A DNA stretch of 29,292 bases from NCBI GenBank assembly GCA_034433995.1, contig DAOTZU010000210.1, positions 1 to 29,292 of the forward strand, written 5' to 3'. This DNA is from DAOTZU01 sp034433995 (GTDB lineage: Bacteria; Chloroflexota; Anaerolineae; UBA1429). Position numbers and translations under genes: made by a program. Under the pieces are notes generated by a model. That model worked only from the letters and a program-made list of their open reading frames with translations. It made no database searches and was not told the origin of the DNA. Each line of letters opens with the position of its first letter. The first letter of the stretch is position 1. Below are positions 8,461 through 16,397 of this stretch, in pieces.

Positions 8461-8588
8461 CCCCCCAGGCAGAGCTCCGCGTTATCTCGGACGTGGCCCC
8501 TAGGCTTGGACTCGTGGCAACCGGCCGGCCGCGTCGGCGCCGGAATCGTTTGGCACGGCGTTGCTCAAGGGCCAGAACGGCTTTGCTC

Positions 8589-8617
8589 TTGCCAGGCTTT
8601 ACGTTGCGCGCTAGAAT
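8589..8617 (+). promoter_or_regulatory. Strong promoter of the beta-helix protein gene
   Basis: The -35 TTGCCA (8589-8594) and -10 TAGAAT (8612-8617) each match consensus at five of six positions and are 17 bases apart. About 75 bases of leader precede the ATG at 8699. The rest of the 8461-8698 gap shows no gene. A GC-rich inverted repeat near 8521-8543 may end the permease transcript. Confidence 0.7.
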
Positions 8618-8698
8618 GGGCTTGCCAGGGAGCGGCCCTCGCGCCATGTGCGGGGGTAAGGTTCCCTTGGTTTCTAGTTCGCTCGCAGGAGGTTCCCC

Positions 8699-10822
8699 AT
8701 GTTGCAGTTTGGCAAGAACGATCTCTTTGTTTCGCCCAAGGGCAACGACGCTTGGTCCGGGCGGCTGCCCGAACCCAACGCCGAGGGCACCGATGGGCCC
8801 CTGGCCACCCTGGCCGGCGCCCGCGACCGCATCCGTCGCCGCAAAGGGCTGACGCGCCTCACCAATGAGCCGCCCATTACCGCGGGCATGGATGGCCCCT
8901 GCACCGTCTGGCTGCGAGGCGGGCGTTATCCCCTCACCGAGGCGGTGCGCTTTGAGCCGCAGGATTCCGCTCCCGTTACCTACGCCGCCTACCCAGGCGA
9001 ACGGCCCATCCTCGATGGCGGCGTGCGCATCGAGGGTTGGCAAGAGACCCGGGTGAACGGCGTCAAGGCGTGGGTGGCGGAGCTGCCGGAGGTGGCCCAA
9101 GGGAAGTGGGCCTTCCGCGAACTCTTTGTCAACGGCCAAAGGCGTCCCAGGCCTCGGCTGCCCAGGCAGGGCCTCTACCGCATGGCCGCCGTGCCGGGGA
9201 TGCCCCTGCCGGCCCGCTGGGGCAAAGGCGGCTACACCCAGTTCGTCGCCGCCGAGGGCGAAGGCTGCCCCTTCCGCAATTTGAACGATGTGGAAGTGGT
9301 GTATGTCCACTTTTGGATCGAGGAGCGCTCGCCCATCGCCTCGTATGACCCCGCCACCCGCCTGGTGACCATGACCCGGCCCAGCCGCGCGCCTTTGGTC
9401 GGCTCCTTCGGCAGCCAACTGGCTGATTACTATTACGATAATGTCTTGGAGGCCTTGAGTGAGCCGGGGGAGTGGTATCTGGACCGCGCCGAGGGCAAAC
9501 TGTACTACATCCCCTTGCCCGGCGAGGATCCTGCCACCACGGAGGTCTATGCGCCGAGGGCGTTACAACTCCTCGCGCTGGTGGGTAACCCTGATGAGGG
9601 CAAGTTCGTCGAGTTCTTGCGTTTCCGCGGGCTCACCTTCCGCCACACCGACTGGCGCCAACCCTTTGCCGATGGCGCCGAGTACATCGGCCCCTCCGGC
9701 GACCCAACCAAGTTCTACAGCCGGCGCCACTTTCGGGGGAACATGGCCAGCGCCGGCCAGGCCGCCTCGGACGTGCCCGGTGTGATCTTTATGGAGGCGG
9801 CCCGCCACTGCGCCATCGAAGATTGCCTCATCGAACACATCGGCTGGTACGGCGTGGAGATCGCCGATGCCTGCTGGGGCATCCGCCTGGTGGGCAACAC
9901 CATCCGCGATATGGGCGCCGGCGGGGTCAAGGTCAACGGCGCCGACGCCATGGATCCGCCCCATCGTCGCACGGGGAACCACCGCATCACCGATAACGAG
10001 ATCCACGCCGGCGGGCGCATCTTTCATTGCGCCGTGGGCGTGTTGGTGATGAACGCCCACAGCAACGTCATCAGCCACAACCATATCTACGATCTCTATT
10101 ACAGCGGCATCTCCTGCGGCTGGGTCTGGGGCTACCATGAAAATGTGGCCCGCGATAACCTCATCGAAAAGAACCACATCCATGACCTGGGGCAGGGCCT
10201 CCTCTCCGATATGGGCGGCATCTATACCCTCGGCGTGCAGCCGGGGACGGTGCTCAGGGGGAACGTGATCCATGATATCAACATGGCCCATTACGGCGCC
10301 TGGTGCATCTATCCGGACGAGGGCAGCGCCCACCTGCTGATCGAGAATAATATCTGCTACCGCACCAACGACAATATCTTTCATCAGCATTACGGCCGCG
10401 AGAATATTGTGCGCAATAACATCTTTGTCTATGGCGATCGCGCCTTGATCGCCCACGGCCGGGCCGATACCTGGCATCGGGGCTTTACGTTGGAGCGGAA
10501 CATCATCGTCAGCAAAGGGAGCCCCATGTTCGCCGGCGGCTATGGGGTGAGGCTGGAGCAGCGCAACCACGGAAGCGACCTGAACCTCTACTGGGATGTC
10601 ACCGGCAAGCCCCTCACCTTCAGCGATCGCACCCAGACCATCGGCTGGGAGGAATGGCGCAAGCTGGGCCACGATTGGCATTCGGTGATCGCCGATCCCA
10701 AATTCCGCGATCCAGAGCACGATGACTTTACCCTAGAGCCGGATTCCCCGGCCTGGGCCTTGGGCTTCAAGCTGATAGACACCTCCGATGTGGGCCCGCG
10801 CCCGCCGGAACAGCGGGACTAG
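8699..10822 (+). CDS. Right-handed parallel beta-helix protein, GH141-like
   Basis: A 707-residue protein starting DLFVSPKGNDAWSG, then GPLATLAGARDRIR. This N-terminal signature is typical of large beta-helix proteins related to glycoside hydrolase family 141, whose members include fucosidase and xylanase activities. Residues about 60-210 hold the beta-rich insertion (YPGERPILDGGVRIEGW, FRELFVNGQRRPRPRLP). Residues about 360-620 show stacked PbH1-type coils with regularly spaced Asn and His: NTIRDMGAGGVKV, NHRITDNEIHAGG, HSNVISHNHIYDL, RDNLIEKNHIHDLGQG and IENNICYRTND. A conserved-looking YSGISCGWVWGY lies within. There is no signal peptide, so it acts in the cytoplasm or leaves by another route. 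The ATG follows GCAGGAGG. Catalytic acids cannot be assigned by eye, and an epimerase or lyase with the same fold is possible. Confidence 0.75.
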   Translation: MLQFGKNDLFVSPKGNDAWSGRLPEPNAEGTDGPLATLAGARDRIRRRKGLTRLTNEPPITAGMDGPCTVWLRGGRYPLTEAVRFEPQDSAPVTYAAYPGERPILDGGVRIEGWQETRVNGVKAWVAELPEVAQGKWAFRELFVNGQRRPRPRLPRQGLYRMAAVPGMPLPARWGKGGYTQFVAAEGEGCPFRNLNDVEVVYVHFWIEERSPIASYDPATRLVTMTRPSRAPLVGSFGSQLADYYYDNVLEALSEPGEWYLDRAEGKLYYIPLPGEDPATTEVYAPRALQLLALVGNPDEGKFVEFLRFRGLTFRHTDWRQPFADGAEYIGPSGDPTKFYSRRHFRGNMASAGQAASDVPGVIFMEAARHCAIEDCLIEHIGWYGVEIADACWGIRLVGNTIRDMGAGGVKVNGADAMDPPHRRTGNHRITDNEIHAGGRIFHCAVGVLVMNAHSNVISHNHIYDLYYSGISCGWVWGYHENVARDNLIEKNHIHDLGQGLLSDMGGIYTLGVQPGTVLRGNVIHDINMAHYGAWCIYPDEGSAHLLIENNICYRTNDNIFHQHYGRENIVRNNIFVYGDRALIAHGRADTWHRGFTLERNIIVSKGSPMFAGGYGVRLEQRNHGSDLNLYWDVTGKPLTFSDRTQTIGWEEWRKLGHDWHSVIADPKFRDPEHDDFTLEPDSPAWALGFKLIDTSDVGPRPPEQRD

Positions 10823-10838
10823 CACCCTTGGGAAGAGG

Positions 10839-10875
10839 GGCGGAGGCCGGGCGGCGCGATCCTCCGGCCTCCGCC
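10839..10875. terminator. GC-rich hairpin between the beta-helix and hydrolase genes
   Basis: Twelve-base perfect arms (10839-10850 and 10864-10875) enclose a 13-base loop just past the beta-helix stop codon. There is no U-tract, so it is either a weak or Rho-type 3' end or a leader structure of the hydrolase gene. No separate promoter is evident for the hydrolase. Confidence 0.45.
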
Positions 10876-10908
10876 GCTGGATGCTTGTCATGCATCGCGG
10901 AGGGGACA

Positions 10909-11757
10909 ATGCTGAGGCGGGAAGGAACCTTAAAAGGTGTGGGTGGAACGGCACTGTACCACCAGGCCTGGCTGCCTGAGGGAGAGCCCAAGGCGGTGGT
11001 GGCCCTGGTCCATGGGTTCGGCGAACACAGTGGGCGCTACCACCATGTGGGCGAATGGCTGGCGGCGCGGGGCTATGCCCTTCATGGGCTAGACCTGCGC
11101 GGCCATGGCCGCTCGGCGGGGCAACGGGGCTACATCGCCCATTGGGGCGAATTCCGCGAGGACCTGCGGGCCTTCCTCGCCCTGCTGAGCGCCGCCTGGC
11201 CGGGCAAACCGCTCTTTTTGCTGGGCCACAGCATGGGCGGCCTTATCGCCCTGGATTATGCCCTGCGCCATCCGGAGGGGCTGGCGGGCGTCATCGCCTC
11301 CGCGCCCGTGCTCTCCCAACCCAAGGTCCCGCCCATCCTCTATACCCTGAGCCGTATCCTTTCGCGGATCTGGCCCAGGCTGGCCCTCAATTCCCAATTG
11401 GATCCCGCCACCCTCTCCCGCGATCCGGCCGTCGTCCAGGCCTACCGAAACGATCCCCTGGTGCATTCTTGGGGCACGCCTCGCCTGGGCACAGAGTTGA
11501 CCGCGACGGTGCACTGGGTCATGGCCCACGCCGCCGAGTTGCGCATCCCCCTGTTGATGCTCCAGGGGAGCGCTGATCACCTGGTGCCGCCGGAGGGGAA
11601 CCGTGCCTTTTTCGCCGCCGTAACCTTGGCCGATAAGGAGCGCATCGAGTACCCCGGCTATTACCACGAACCCCACAACGACCTTGGCTGGGAGCGGCCC
11701 TTGGCCGATCTCGTCGCTTGGTTGGAGCGCCATCTCCCCCAAGCGCCGCGCCCTTAG
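10909..11757 (+). CDS. Alpha/beta hydrolase, monoacylglycerol lipase / lysophospholipase type
   Basis: A 282-residue serine hydrolase of the Hydrolase_4 (PldB-like) group, which cleaves monoacylglycerols or lysophospholipids in most studied members. The catalytic triad is visible: nucleophile S108 in GHSMGG, D223 in LQGSADHLVPP, and H253 in YPGYYHEPHND. The oxyanion segment is LVHGFGEHSGRY, and DLRGHGRSAGQRG is the classic follow-up. The ATG at 10909 has GGAGGGG just upstream. An earlier in-frame start at 10828 would pass through the hairpin and adds unconserved residues, so it is rejected. There is no signal peptide, so it is cytoplasmic. It may be transcribed with the beta-helix gene. Its TAG stop overlaps the TAA of the opposite P-ATPase gene. 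Confidence 0.88.
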   Translation: MLRREGTLKGVGGTALYHQAWLPEGEPKAVVALVHGFGEHSGRYHHVGEWLAARGYALHGLDLRGHGRSAGQRGYIAHWGEFREDLRAFLALLSAAWPGKPLFLLGHSMGGLIALDYALRHPEGLAGVIASAPVLSQPKVPPILYTLSRILSRIWPRLALNSQLDPATLSRDPAVVQAYRNDPLVHSWGTPRLGTELTATVHWVMAHAAELRIPLLMLQGSADHLVPPEGNRAFFAAVTLADKERIEYPGYYHEPHNDLGWERPLADLVAWLERHLPQAPRP

Positions 11758-13922
11758 ACCAAGGGGCGTTCGCGCAAGCCCAACAAGCGCAGGCTGTTGA
11801 GGATCACCAGCAGGGCCGCGCCCGTATCCGCCAGGACGGCCATCCACAGTGTGGCCACCCCCGCGATGGCCAGCCCCAGGAAAAGGGCCTTGAAGGCCAG
11901 GGCGAAGGCGATGTTGGCGCGGATCACCCGCTGGGCGGCGCGGCTGAGCTGAATGGCAAAGGGCAAACGGCGCAGGTCGTCGCTCATGAGGGCGATATCG
12001 GCTGTCTCCAGGGCTACGTCGGTGCCGGCGGCGCCCATGGCGATGCCCACCGTGGCGGTGGCCATGGCCGGGGCGTCGTTGACGCCATCGCCCACCATGG
12101 CCACCTGACCGTACCGCCGGCGCAGATCGGCCACGGCCTTGGCCTTGTCCTCCGGAAGCAACCCCGCCTGAACCTCATCGATCCCCGCCTTGCGGCCGAT
12201 GGATGCGGCGATAAAGGGGTTATCGCCGGTGAGCATCACGGTGTGGGCGATGCCGGCCCGCTTGAGGGCGGCCACGGCCTCGGGCGCGCCCTCGCGCAAG
12301 GTATCGGCCACCACCAGGTAGCTCCGCGCATGGCAACAGTTATCATCGATCACCAAGACCGTATGCCCCTGCTGCTCGGCCTCCATCACCGCCTGGCAAA
12401 GGGGGCTCTCTGCGCCGCCGTTGCGATGGCAAAAGGCGTGGTTGCCGATGGAGATCGTGTGTCCCTCCACCAGGCCCTCGATGCCCAGGCCGGTAAAGGC
12501 TTGCACTTGCTCCGCCGCCGCGTAGCGGCCCTTGACGCCCAGCGCCTGGGCATAGTCGGTGACGGCCTTGGCCAAAGCGTGTTCCGAGCGCCCCTCCACC
12601 GCGGCCGCCTTGGCCAAAAGGTCCGCGCAGGCGGCGCAGCTCCGCTCTAGATCCAGCTCGCAGCCTCCGCCCACCACTTGGGGCCGGCCCTGGGTGAGGG
12701 TGCCCGTCTTGTCCAAGGCGATGGCCCGCACGTTCCCCAAAGCCTCCAGGTGGGCGCCGCCTTTGATCAAGACCCCCGCCCGCGCCGCCCGGGCCAGGGC
12801 GCTGACCACGGCCACGGGGGTGGAAATGACCAGGGCGCAGGGGCAAGAGATCACCAGCAACACCAGGGCGCGATACACCCAATCTCGCCATGCTCCCAGC
12901 CCTAGCAAGGGCGGCAGTACCGCCACCACCACGGCCAGCGCAAAGACGATGGGCGTGTACACCCGGGCGAAGCGGTCCACAAAGCGCTGCACCGGCGCGC
13001 GCCGGCCTTGGGCCTCCTCCACCAGACGCAGGATGCGGGCGATGGTGTTGTCCTCGGCCAGGCGGGTCACTTCCACCACCAACGCGCCTGGGCCGTTGAT
13101 GCTGCCGGCAAAGATCTCTTCGCCGGTGCCCTTGTCCACCGGCAAGGATTCGCCGGTGACGGGGGCCTGATTCAGGGCCGAGCGCCCCTCCACAATGCGC
13201 CCATCCATGGGCACGCGCTCGCCGGGCCGCACCAGGATGCGATCGCCCACCCGCAACGCGCTCACCGGCACCCTTTGCTCCCCCTCGGCCCGCAAAAGGG
13301 TGGCCTCGGCCGGGGAGAGAGCCATCAGGGCGCGGATGGCGTTGCGGGCACGATCCATGGAATAGCTCTCCAAGAGTTCCCCCACGGAAAAGAGGAACAC
13401 GGTCATGGCGCCTTCGGCGAACTCGCCCACCGCCATGGCCCCGATGACGGCCAGGGTCATCAAGACGTTCATATCCAAGCTGCGGCTGGTCCATAGGGCC
13501 GCCCAACCCGCCCGAGCGATATAGACGCCCCCTACCACGATGGCTGCGCCATAGACCGCCCGGCGCGCCACCTCCGGCGCGCCCAACAAGCCCAGGATAA
13601 AGGCCAGCACCAACAACGCGCCGCTCAGCATGGTGCTCACATCCTGGCGATGCCCACGCACCCAGGCGCGCCAGCCCTGCCTGGGGCGTTCCTCGCCGGC
13701 CAGGACCGCCTCAAACCCCATCTCTCCGGCCAGGCGACGCACCTCCGGCAAGACGGCCGTGGCGTCCTCGGCGGCAAGGCGCAATTCGGCCGTGGCAAAG
13801 TTGAGCTGCGCCATCCCCACCCCCGGCAAGGCCTCCACGGCCTTCTCCAGGCTCGCGGCGCAATCGGGGCAATCCAACCCCTTGATGTGAAGCGATAACG
13901 TCTGGGTCTTGTCCTTGCTCAT
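11754..13922 (-). CDS. cadA: Cd/Zn/Pb-exporting P1B-type ATPase
   Basis: A 722-residue membrane pump that exports soft divalent metals using ATP. The order of parts is typical of the CadA/ZntA group. An N-terminal heavy-metal-associated domain has C18-x-x-C21 (LDCPDCAAS). Eight membrane helices follow, with the CPC motif C360-P-C362 (SCPCALVISTP) that marks P1B-2 pumps. The phosphorylation site is D404 (DKTGTLTQG), followed by the HALAKAV segment near residue 455, MLTGDN, and the hinge MVGDGVNDAPAM. The ATG at 13922 is preceded by CAGGA and starts MSKDKTQTL; the frame extends nine codons further upstream without support. It lies 37 bases after the ArsR-type gene in the same direction, so metal-induced co-expression is expected. 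The four final bases overlap the convergent hydrolase gene. Confidence 0.92.
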   Translation of the reverse strand: MSKDKTQTLSLHIKGLDCPDCAASLEKAVEALPGVGMAQLNFATAELRLAAEDATAVLPEVRRLAGEMGFEAVLAGEERPRQGWRAWVRGHRQDVSTMLSGALLVLAFILGLLGAPEVARRAVYGAAIVVGGVYIARAGWAALWTSRSLDMNVLMTLAVIGAMAVGEFAEGAMTVFLFSVGELLESYSMDRARNAIRALMALSPAEATLLRAEGEQRVPVSALRVGDRILVRPGERVPMDGRIVEGRSALNQAPVTGESLPVDKGTGEEIFAGSINGPGALVVEVTRLAEDNTIARILRLVEEAQGRRAPVQRFVDRFARVYTPIVFALAVVVAVLPPLLGLGAWRDWVYRALVLLVISCPCALVISTPVAVVSALARAARAGVLIKGGAHLEALGNVRAIALDKTGTLTQGRPQVVGGGCELDLERSCAACADLLAKAAAVEGRSEHALAKAVTDYAQALGVKGRYAAAEQVQAFTGLGIEGLVEGHTISIGNHAFCHRNGGAESPLCQAVMEAEQQGHTVLVIDDNCCHARSYLVVADTLREGAPEAVAALKRAGIAHTVMLTGDNPFIAASIGRKAGIDEVQAGLLPEDKAKAVADLRRRYGQVAMVGDGVNDAPAMATATVGIAMGAAGTDVALETADIALMSDDLRRLPFAIQLSRAAQRVIRANIAFALAFKALFLGLAIAGVATLWMAVLADTGAALLVILNSLRLLGLRERPLV

Positions 13923-13959
13923 GGGATATCTTCCTGGCAGAGAAATCACGGTAAGTCAC

Positions 13960-14316
13960 CTAACCGTGGCGCACATGCTCCAAACCACAACGATACAGCA
14001 GCGCCACGTGTTCGTCGTCCAAGGTGTAAAAGATATGTTGCCCTTGCCGCCGAGATTTCACCACCCGCAGCCGCCGCAAAAGGCGCAACTGGTGCGAAAT
14101 GGCCGAGATGCTCAGCCCCAAGAGCGCCGCCAACTCTCCCACGCACAGCTCTTGGGCGGCCAAGGCGGAGATGATCCGCACCCTGGTGGGATCGGCCAAG
14201 GCTTGCAAGATCTCGGCCAGGGCCTGGGCCGTGGCCTCATCCACCACCTGGGAGCGGGCCAGCTCGAGCCGGTGTAGATCGGCCGGCGGCTCATCGCAAC
14301 ATGGGTTGGCGGCCAT
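13960..14316 (-). CDS. ArsR/SmtB-family metal-sensing repressor (CadC/CzrA type)
   Basis: A 118-residue winged-helix repressor. The recognition region is LCVGELAALLGLSISAISHQLRLLRRLRVVKSRRQG. The C-terminal alpha5 metal site is intact: D101-x-H103 from one chain and H114-x-x-H117 from the other, the pattern of zinc sensor CzrA (SmtB and CadC have Glu at the last position). Part of the CadC-type thiolate site is also present: C6 and C7 near the N-terminus and C58 in ELCVGE, but the second Cys of CadC's ELCVCD is Gly60. The start is decided by the promoter. The TTG at 14352 lies inside the -10 box and cannot be translated, so the ATG at 14316, with GGGGGG upstream, is chosen. It is the first gene of the operon with cadA and should autoregulate. 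Confidence 0.92.
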   Translation of the reverse strand: MAANPCCDEPPADLHRLELARSQVVDEATAQALAEILQALADPTRVRIISALAAQELCVGELAALLGLSISAISHQLRLLRRLRVVKSRRQGQHIFYTLDDEHVALLYRCGLEHVRHG

Positions 14317-14331
14317 ATCTGGCCCCCCTGT

Positions 14332-14357
14332 TATACTTGAATCTTTGCTCAATTATA
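14332..14357. promoter_or_regulatory. ArsR/SmtB-type operator
   Basis: An imperfect palindrome, TATAcTTGA, eight bases, then TCAAtTATA. It matches the TATA-N-TTGA half-sites known for SmtB/CadC/CzrA operators. It overlaps the -10 box and the predicted start point of the arsR-cadA promoter, the usual place for repression relieved by Zn/Cd/Pb. Confidence 0.8.
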
Positions 14358-14379
14358 CAACTATCTTTGGCTTTGTCAA
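14352..14379 (-). promoter_or_regulatory. Promoter of the arsR-cadA operon
   Basis: On the minus strand a perfect -35 TTGACA (14379-14374) and a perfect -10 TATAAT (14357-14352) are 16 bases apart. The start point near 14345 gives a leader of about 30 bases. It is the only promoter in the window with both hexamers perfect, as expected for a promoter held off by a repressor. Confidence 0.85.
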
Positions 14380-14404
14380 GACCGCAGAGGGTGTCGCAGA
14401 TGCT

Positions 14405-14487
14405 CCCGTCGGTTGGAAACCGACGTCTGGGGATGATAAGCCCGCGTTGCGGGCTTAGTGCAGAGCCGTCGGATTCTATCCGACGGC
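14405..14487. repeat. Dispersed hairpin repeat, copy B (three stem-loops)
   Basis: The first stem-loop (14407-14414 with 14418-14425) is identical to that of copy A at 5305-5323. The second (14437-14445 with 14449-14457, loop GTT) matches copy A but with T-A in place of a C-G pair, a compensatory change. A third follows (14465-14474 with 14478-14487, loop TCT) that copy A lacks. The element sits between the pepF stop and the arsR promoter. Confidence 0.75.
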
Positions 14488-14506
14488 GGGCAAGGGCGCG
14501 CCGGTT

Positions 14507-16318
14507 TCAGCCCACCAGGGCCTCCCATTCTCCCACCAAGCGCTCGAACTCGCCCAGGGATGCCAGCACCGGGGCAGGGGTGGTCAGATCCACGCCGGCA
14601 TCCTTGAGCAGCTCCAGCGGATATTTGCTGCTTCCCCCTTGCAGGAAGCCCAGATAGCGGCGCAGGGCCGGCTCGCCCTCGTTCAAGATCTTGGCCGCCA
14701 GGGCGATGGCCGCCGACATGCCGGTGGCGTATTTGTAGACATAAAAATTGTAGAAAAAGTGATCGATCCGCGCCCACTCCCAAGCGATGGGTCGATCCTC
14801 TTCATCGAAGGCGATGCTATCGCCAAAGTACAGTTGGGCCAGGTCGTAGTAGCGGGCGTCCAAGCTGTCGGCGGTCAAAGGCTCGCCCGCCTCCACCTGC
14901 TGATGGATGGCCAGCTCGAACTCGGCGAACATCGTCTGGCGAAAGAGGGTGCCGCGGAAGCTGTCCAAGTAGCGGTCCAAGAGATACGCCCGGGTCGCCC
15001 GATCCTGGGTATGGGCCATGAGATAATGATGCAGCAGGCTTTCGTTGGTGGTGGAGGCTACCTCGGCCACAAAGAGGCGATAATCGGCCAGATGGTAGGG
15101 CTGATGGGTGTTGGAAAGGTAGCTGTGCATGGAATGGCCCAGCTCGTGGGCCAGGGTCAAGACCGCGTCCAAGGTGCCGGTAAAGTTGAGCAGAATATAG
15201 GGCATGGAATCGTAACAGCCGGAGGAATAGGCCCCCGAGCGCTTGCCCACGTTCTCGTACCGATCCACCCATCCGGAGAGCAGGCCCTGGCGCATCACTT
15301 GCACATATTCTTGGCCCAAAGGCGCCAAACCCTGGGAGACCAGCTCCACCGCCTGGTCGTAGGTGAAGCGCAGGTCCACCGCCGGCACCACCGGCACATA
15401 GACATCGTAGAAATGCTGGTGCTCGACGCCCAACAAGCGCCGGCGTAGCTTCATATAGCGCTGAAAGGCGGGCAAGGCTTGGTGGACGGCCTCGATGAGG
15501 GAGGCATACACCGCCGGCGTGATGTTTTCCTCAAAGAGGGCCGACTCCAGGGCAGAGGGGAAATGCCGCGCCTGGGCCTCGAAAATGTGGGTCTTGATGG
15601 CGCCATCCAGGGCGGCGGCGATGGTCTGGCGGTTGCCGCGATATTCGGCGTAATAGCCTTCAAAGGCCGCCTTGCGCACAGCGCGGTCGCGGCTCTCCAA
15701 AAGCTCCAGGAAGGAGGCATGGGTGAGCGGGCGCTCCTCGCCGGCCTCGTCGCGCACCTTGGGCAGGCGGGCGGCCAGGTCCACATTTTTGAGCACGCTG
15801 AACACCCGATGGATGGCCGCCAGTGGCTCGCTCACCATGGCCAGCAGCCGCTCCTCGGCGGAGGAAAGGGTGTGAGGCTTGCCCCGCAGCAAATCCTCCA
15901 ACCAGACGCGATAGGGCGCCAGGGCCTCGCCGGCCAGCCACGCGGCCATCACTTTGTCGGGGATGGCCAGGATCTCTGGCGCCAAGAAGGAGCCGGCCGT
16001 CTCCAGGCGGATGTAACTGGCGCGGGCGCGATCCAGCATGGCCTGGTAAAAGCTATTGCCCAAATCTTCGTCGTTCCGGAGATGGGCATAGACGTAGACC
16101 TTTTCCGTGCGGCGGTTGGCCTCGAACCAGGTCTGCAGCGCCTCGGCCAGCACGGCGGCGGATGTGCCTAACCGCCCCTGGTAGCTCTCCACCCGCGCCG
16201 GGAAGGTCTGGATGGCCTCGTAATCCGCCTGCCAGGCCGCATCGTCGGGGTAGAGGGCGGCCAGGTTCCACTTGTCTTCCGGGGGCACCTCATCGCGGCG
16301 TCTAAGCTGTTGGGCCAA
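14507..16318 (-). CDS. pepF: Oligoendopeptidase F (M3 family metallopeptidase)
   Basis: A 603-residue cytoplasmic zinc peptidase of the M3B family that cuts short peptides. The catalytic motif is H391-E392-x-x-H395 (AHELGHSMHS), with the third-ligand region FVAEVASTTNE about 25-30 residues on. The N-terminus shows the family pattern DEVPPEDKWNLAALYPDD. The C-terminus has the typical YKYATGMSAAIALAAKIL and YLGFLQGGSSKYPLELLK segments. Translation most likely begins at TTG 16318, with GAGGTGAT just upstream; no ATG lies close to the conserved start. It lies 79 bases downstream of the PurO-like gene, with no clear promoter of its own, so it may be the last gene of that transcript. Confidence 0.94.
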   Translation of the reverse strand: MAQQLRRRDEVPPEDKWNLAALYPDDAAWQADYEAIQTFPARVESYQGRLGTSAAVLAEALQTWFEANRRTEKVYVYAHLRNDEDLGNSFYQAMLDRARASYIRLETAGSFLAPEILAIPDKVMAAWLAGEALAPYRVWLEDLLRGKPHTLSSAEERLLAMVSEPLAAIHRVFSVLKNVDLAARLPKVRDEAGEERPLTHASFLELLESRDRAVRKAAFEGYYAEYRGNRQTIAAALDGAIKTHIFEAQARHFPSALESALFEENITPAVYASLIEAVHQALPAFQRYMKLRRRLLGVEHQHFYDVYVPVVPAVDLRFTYDQAVELVSQGLAPLGQEYVQVMRQGLLSGWVDRYENVGKRSGAYSSGCYDSMPYILLNFTGTLDAVLTLAHELGHSMHSYLSNTHQPYHLADYRLFVAEVASTTNESLLHHYLMAHTQDRATRAYLLDRYLDSFRGTLFRQTMFAEFELAIHQQVEAGEPLTADSLDARYYDLAQLYFGDSIAFDEEDRPIAWEWARIDHFFYNFYVYKYATGMSAAIALAAKILNEGEPALRRYLGFLQGGSSKYPLELLKDAGVDLTTPAPVLASLGEFERLVGEWEALVG

Positions 16319-16397
16319 AGGATCACCTCACAGGATCAGGATGATGTGCCGAGCACAGAAACCGGTCGGGCCGGCGCGCCTTCGAAGAGGGTGTGCC

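Noticed and set aside
9563..10720. 385-codon minus-strand frame opposite the beta-helix gene
   Set aside because: It has no ribosome site or motifs; it is the mirror of the regularly repeated beta-helix codons.
12343..13506. 387-codon minus-strand frame within cadA
   Set aside because: It lies in another frame of the same strand as the P-ATPase and is Gly/Arg-rich without structure.
14317..14352. Longer start (TTG) for the ArsR-type repressor
   Set aside because: The TTG falls inside the -10 hexamer of a perfect promoter, so it lies upstream of the transcript start.
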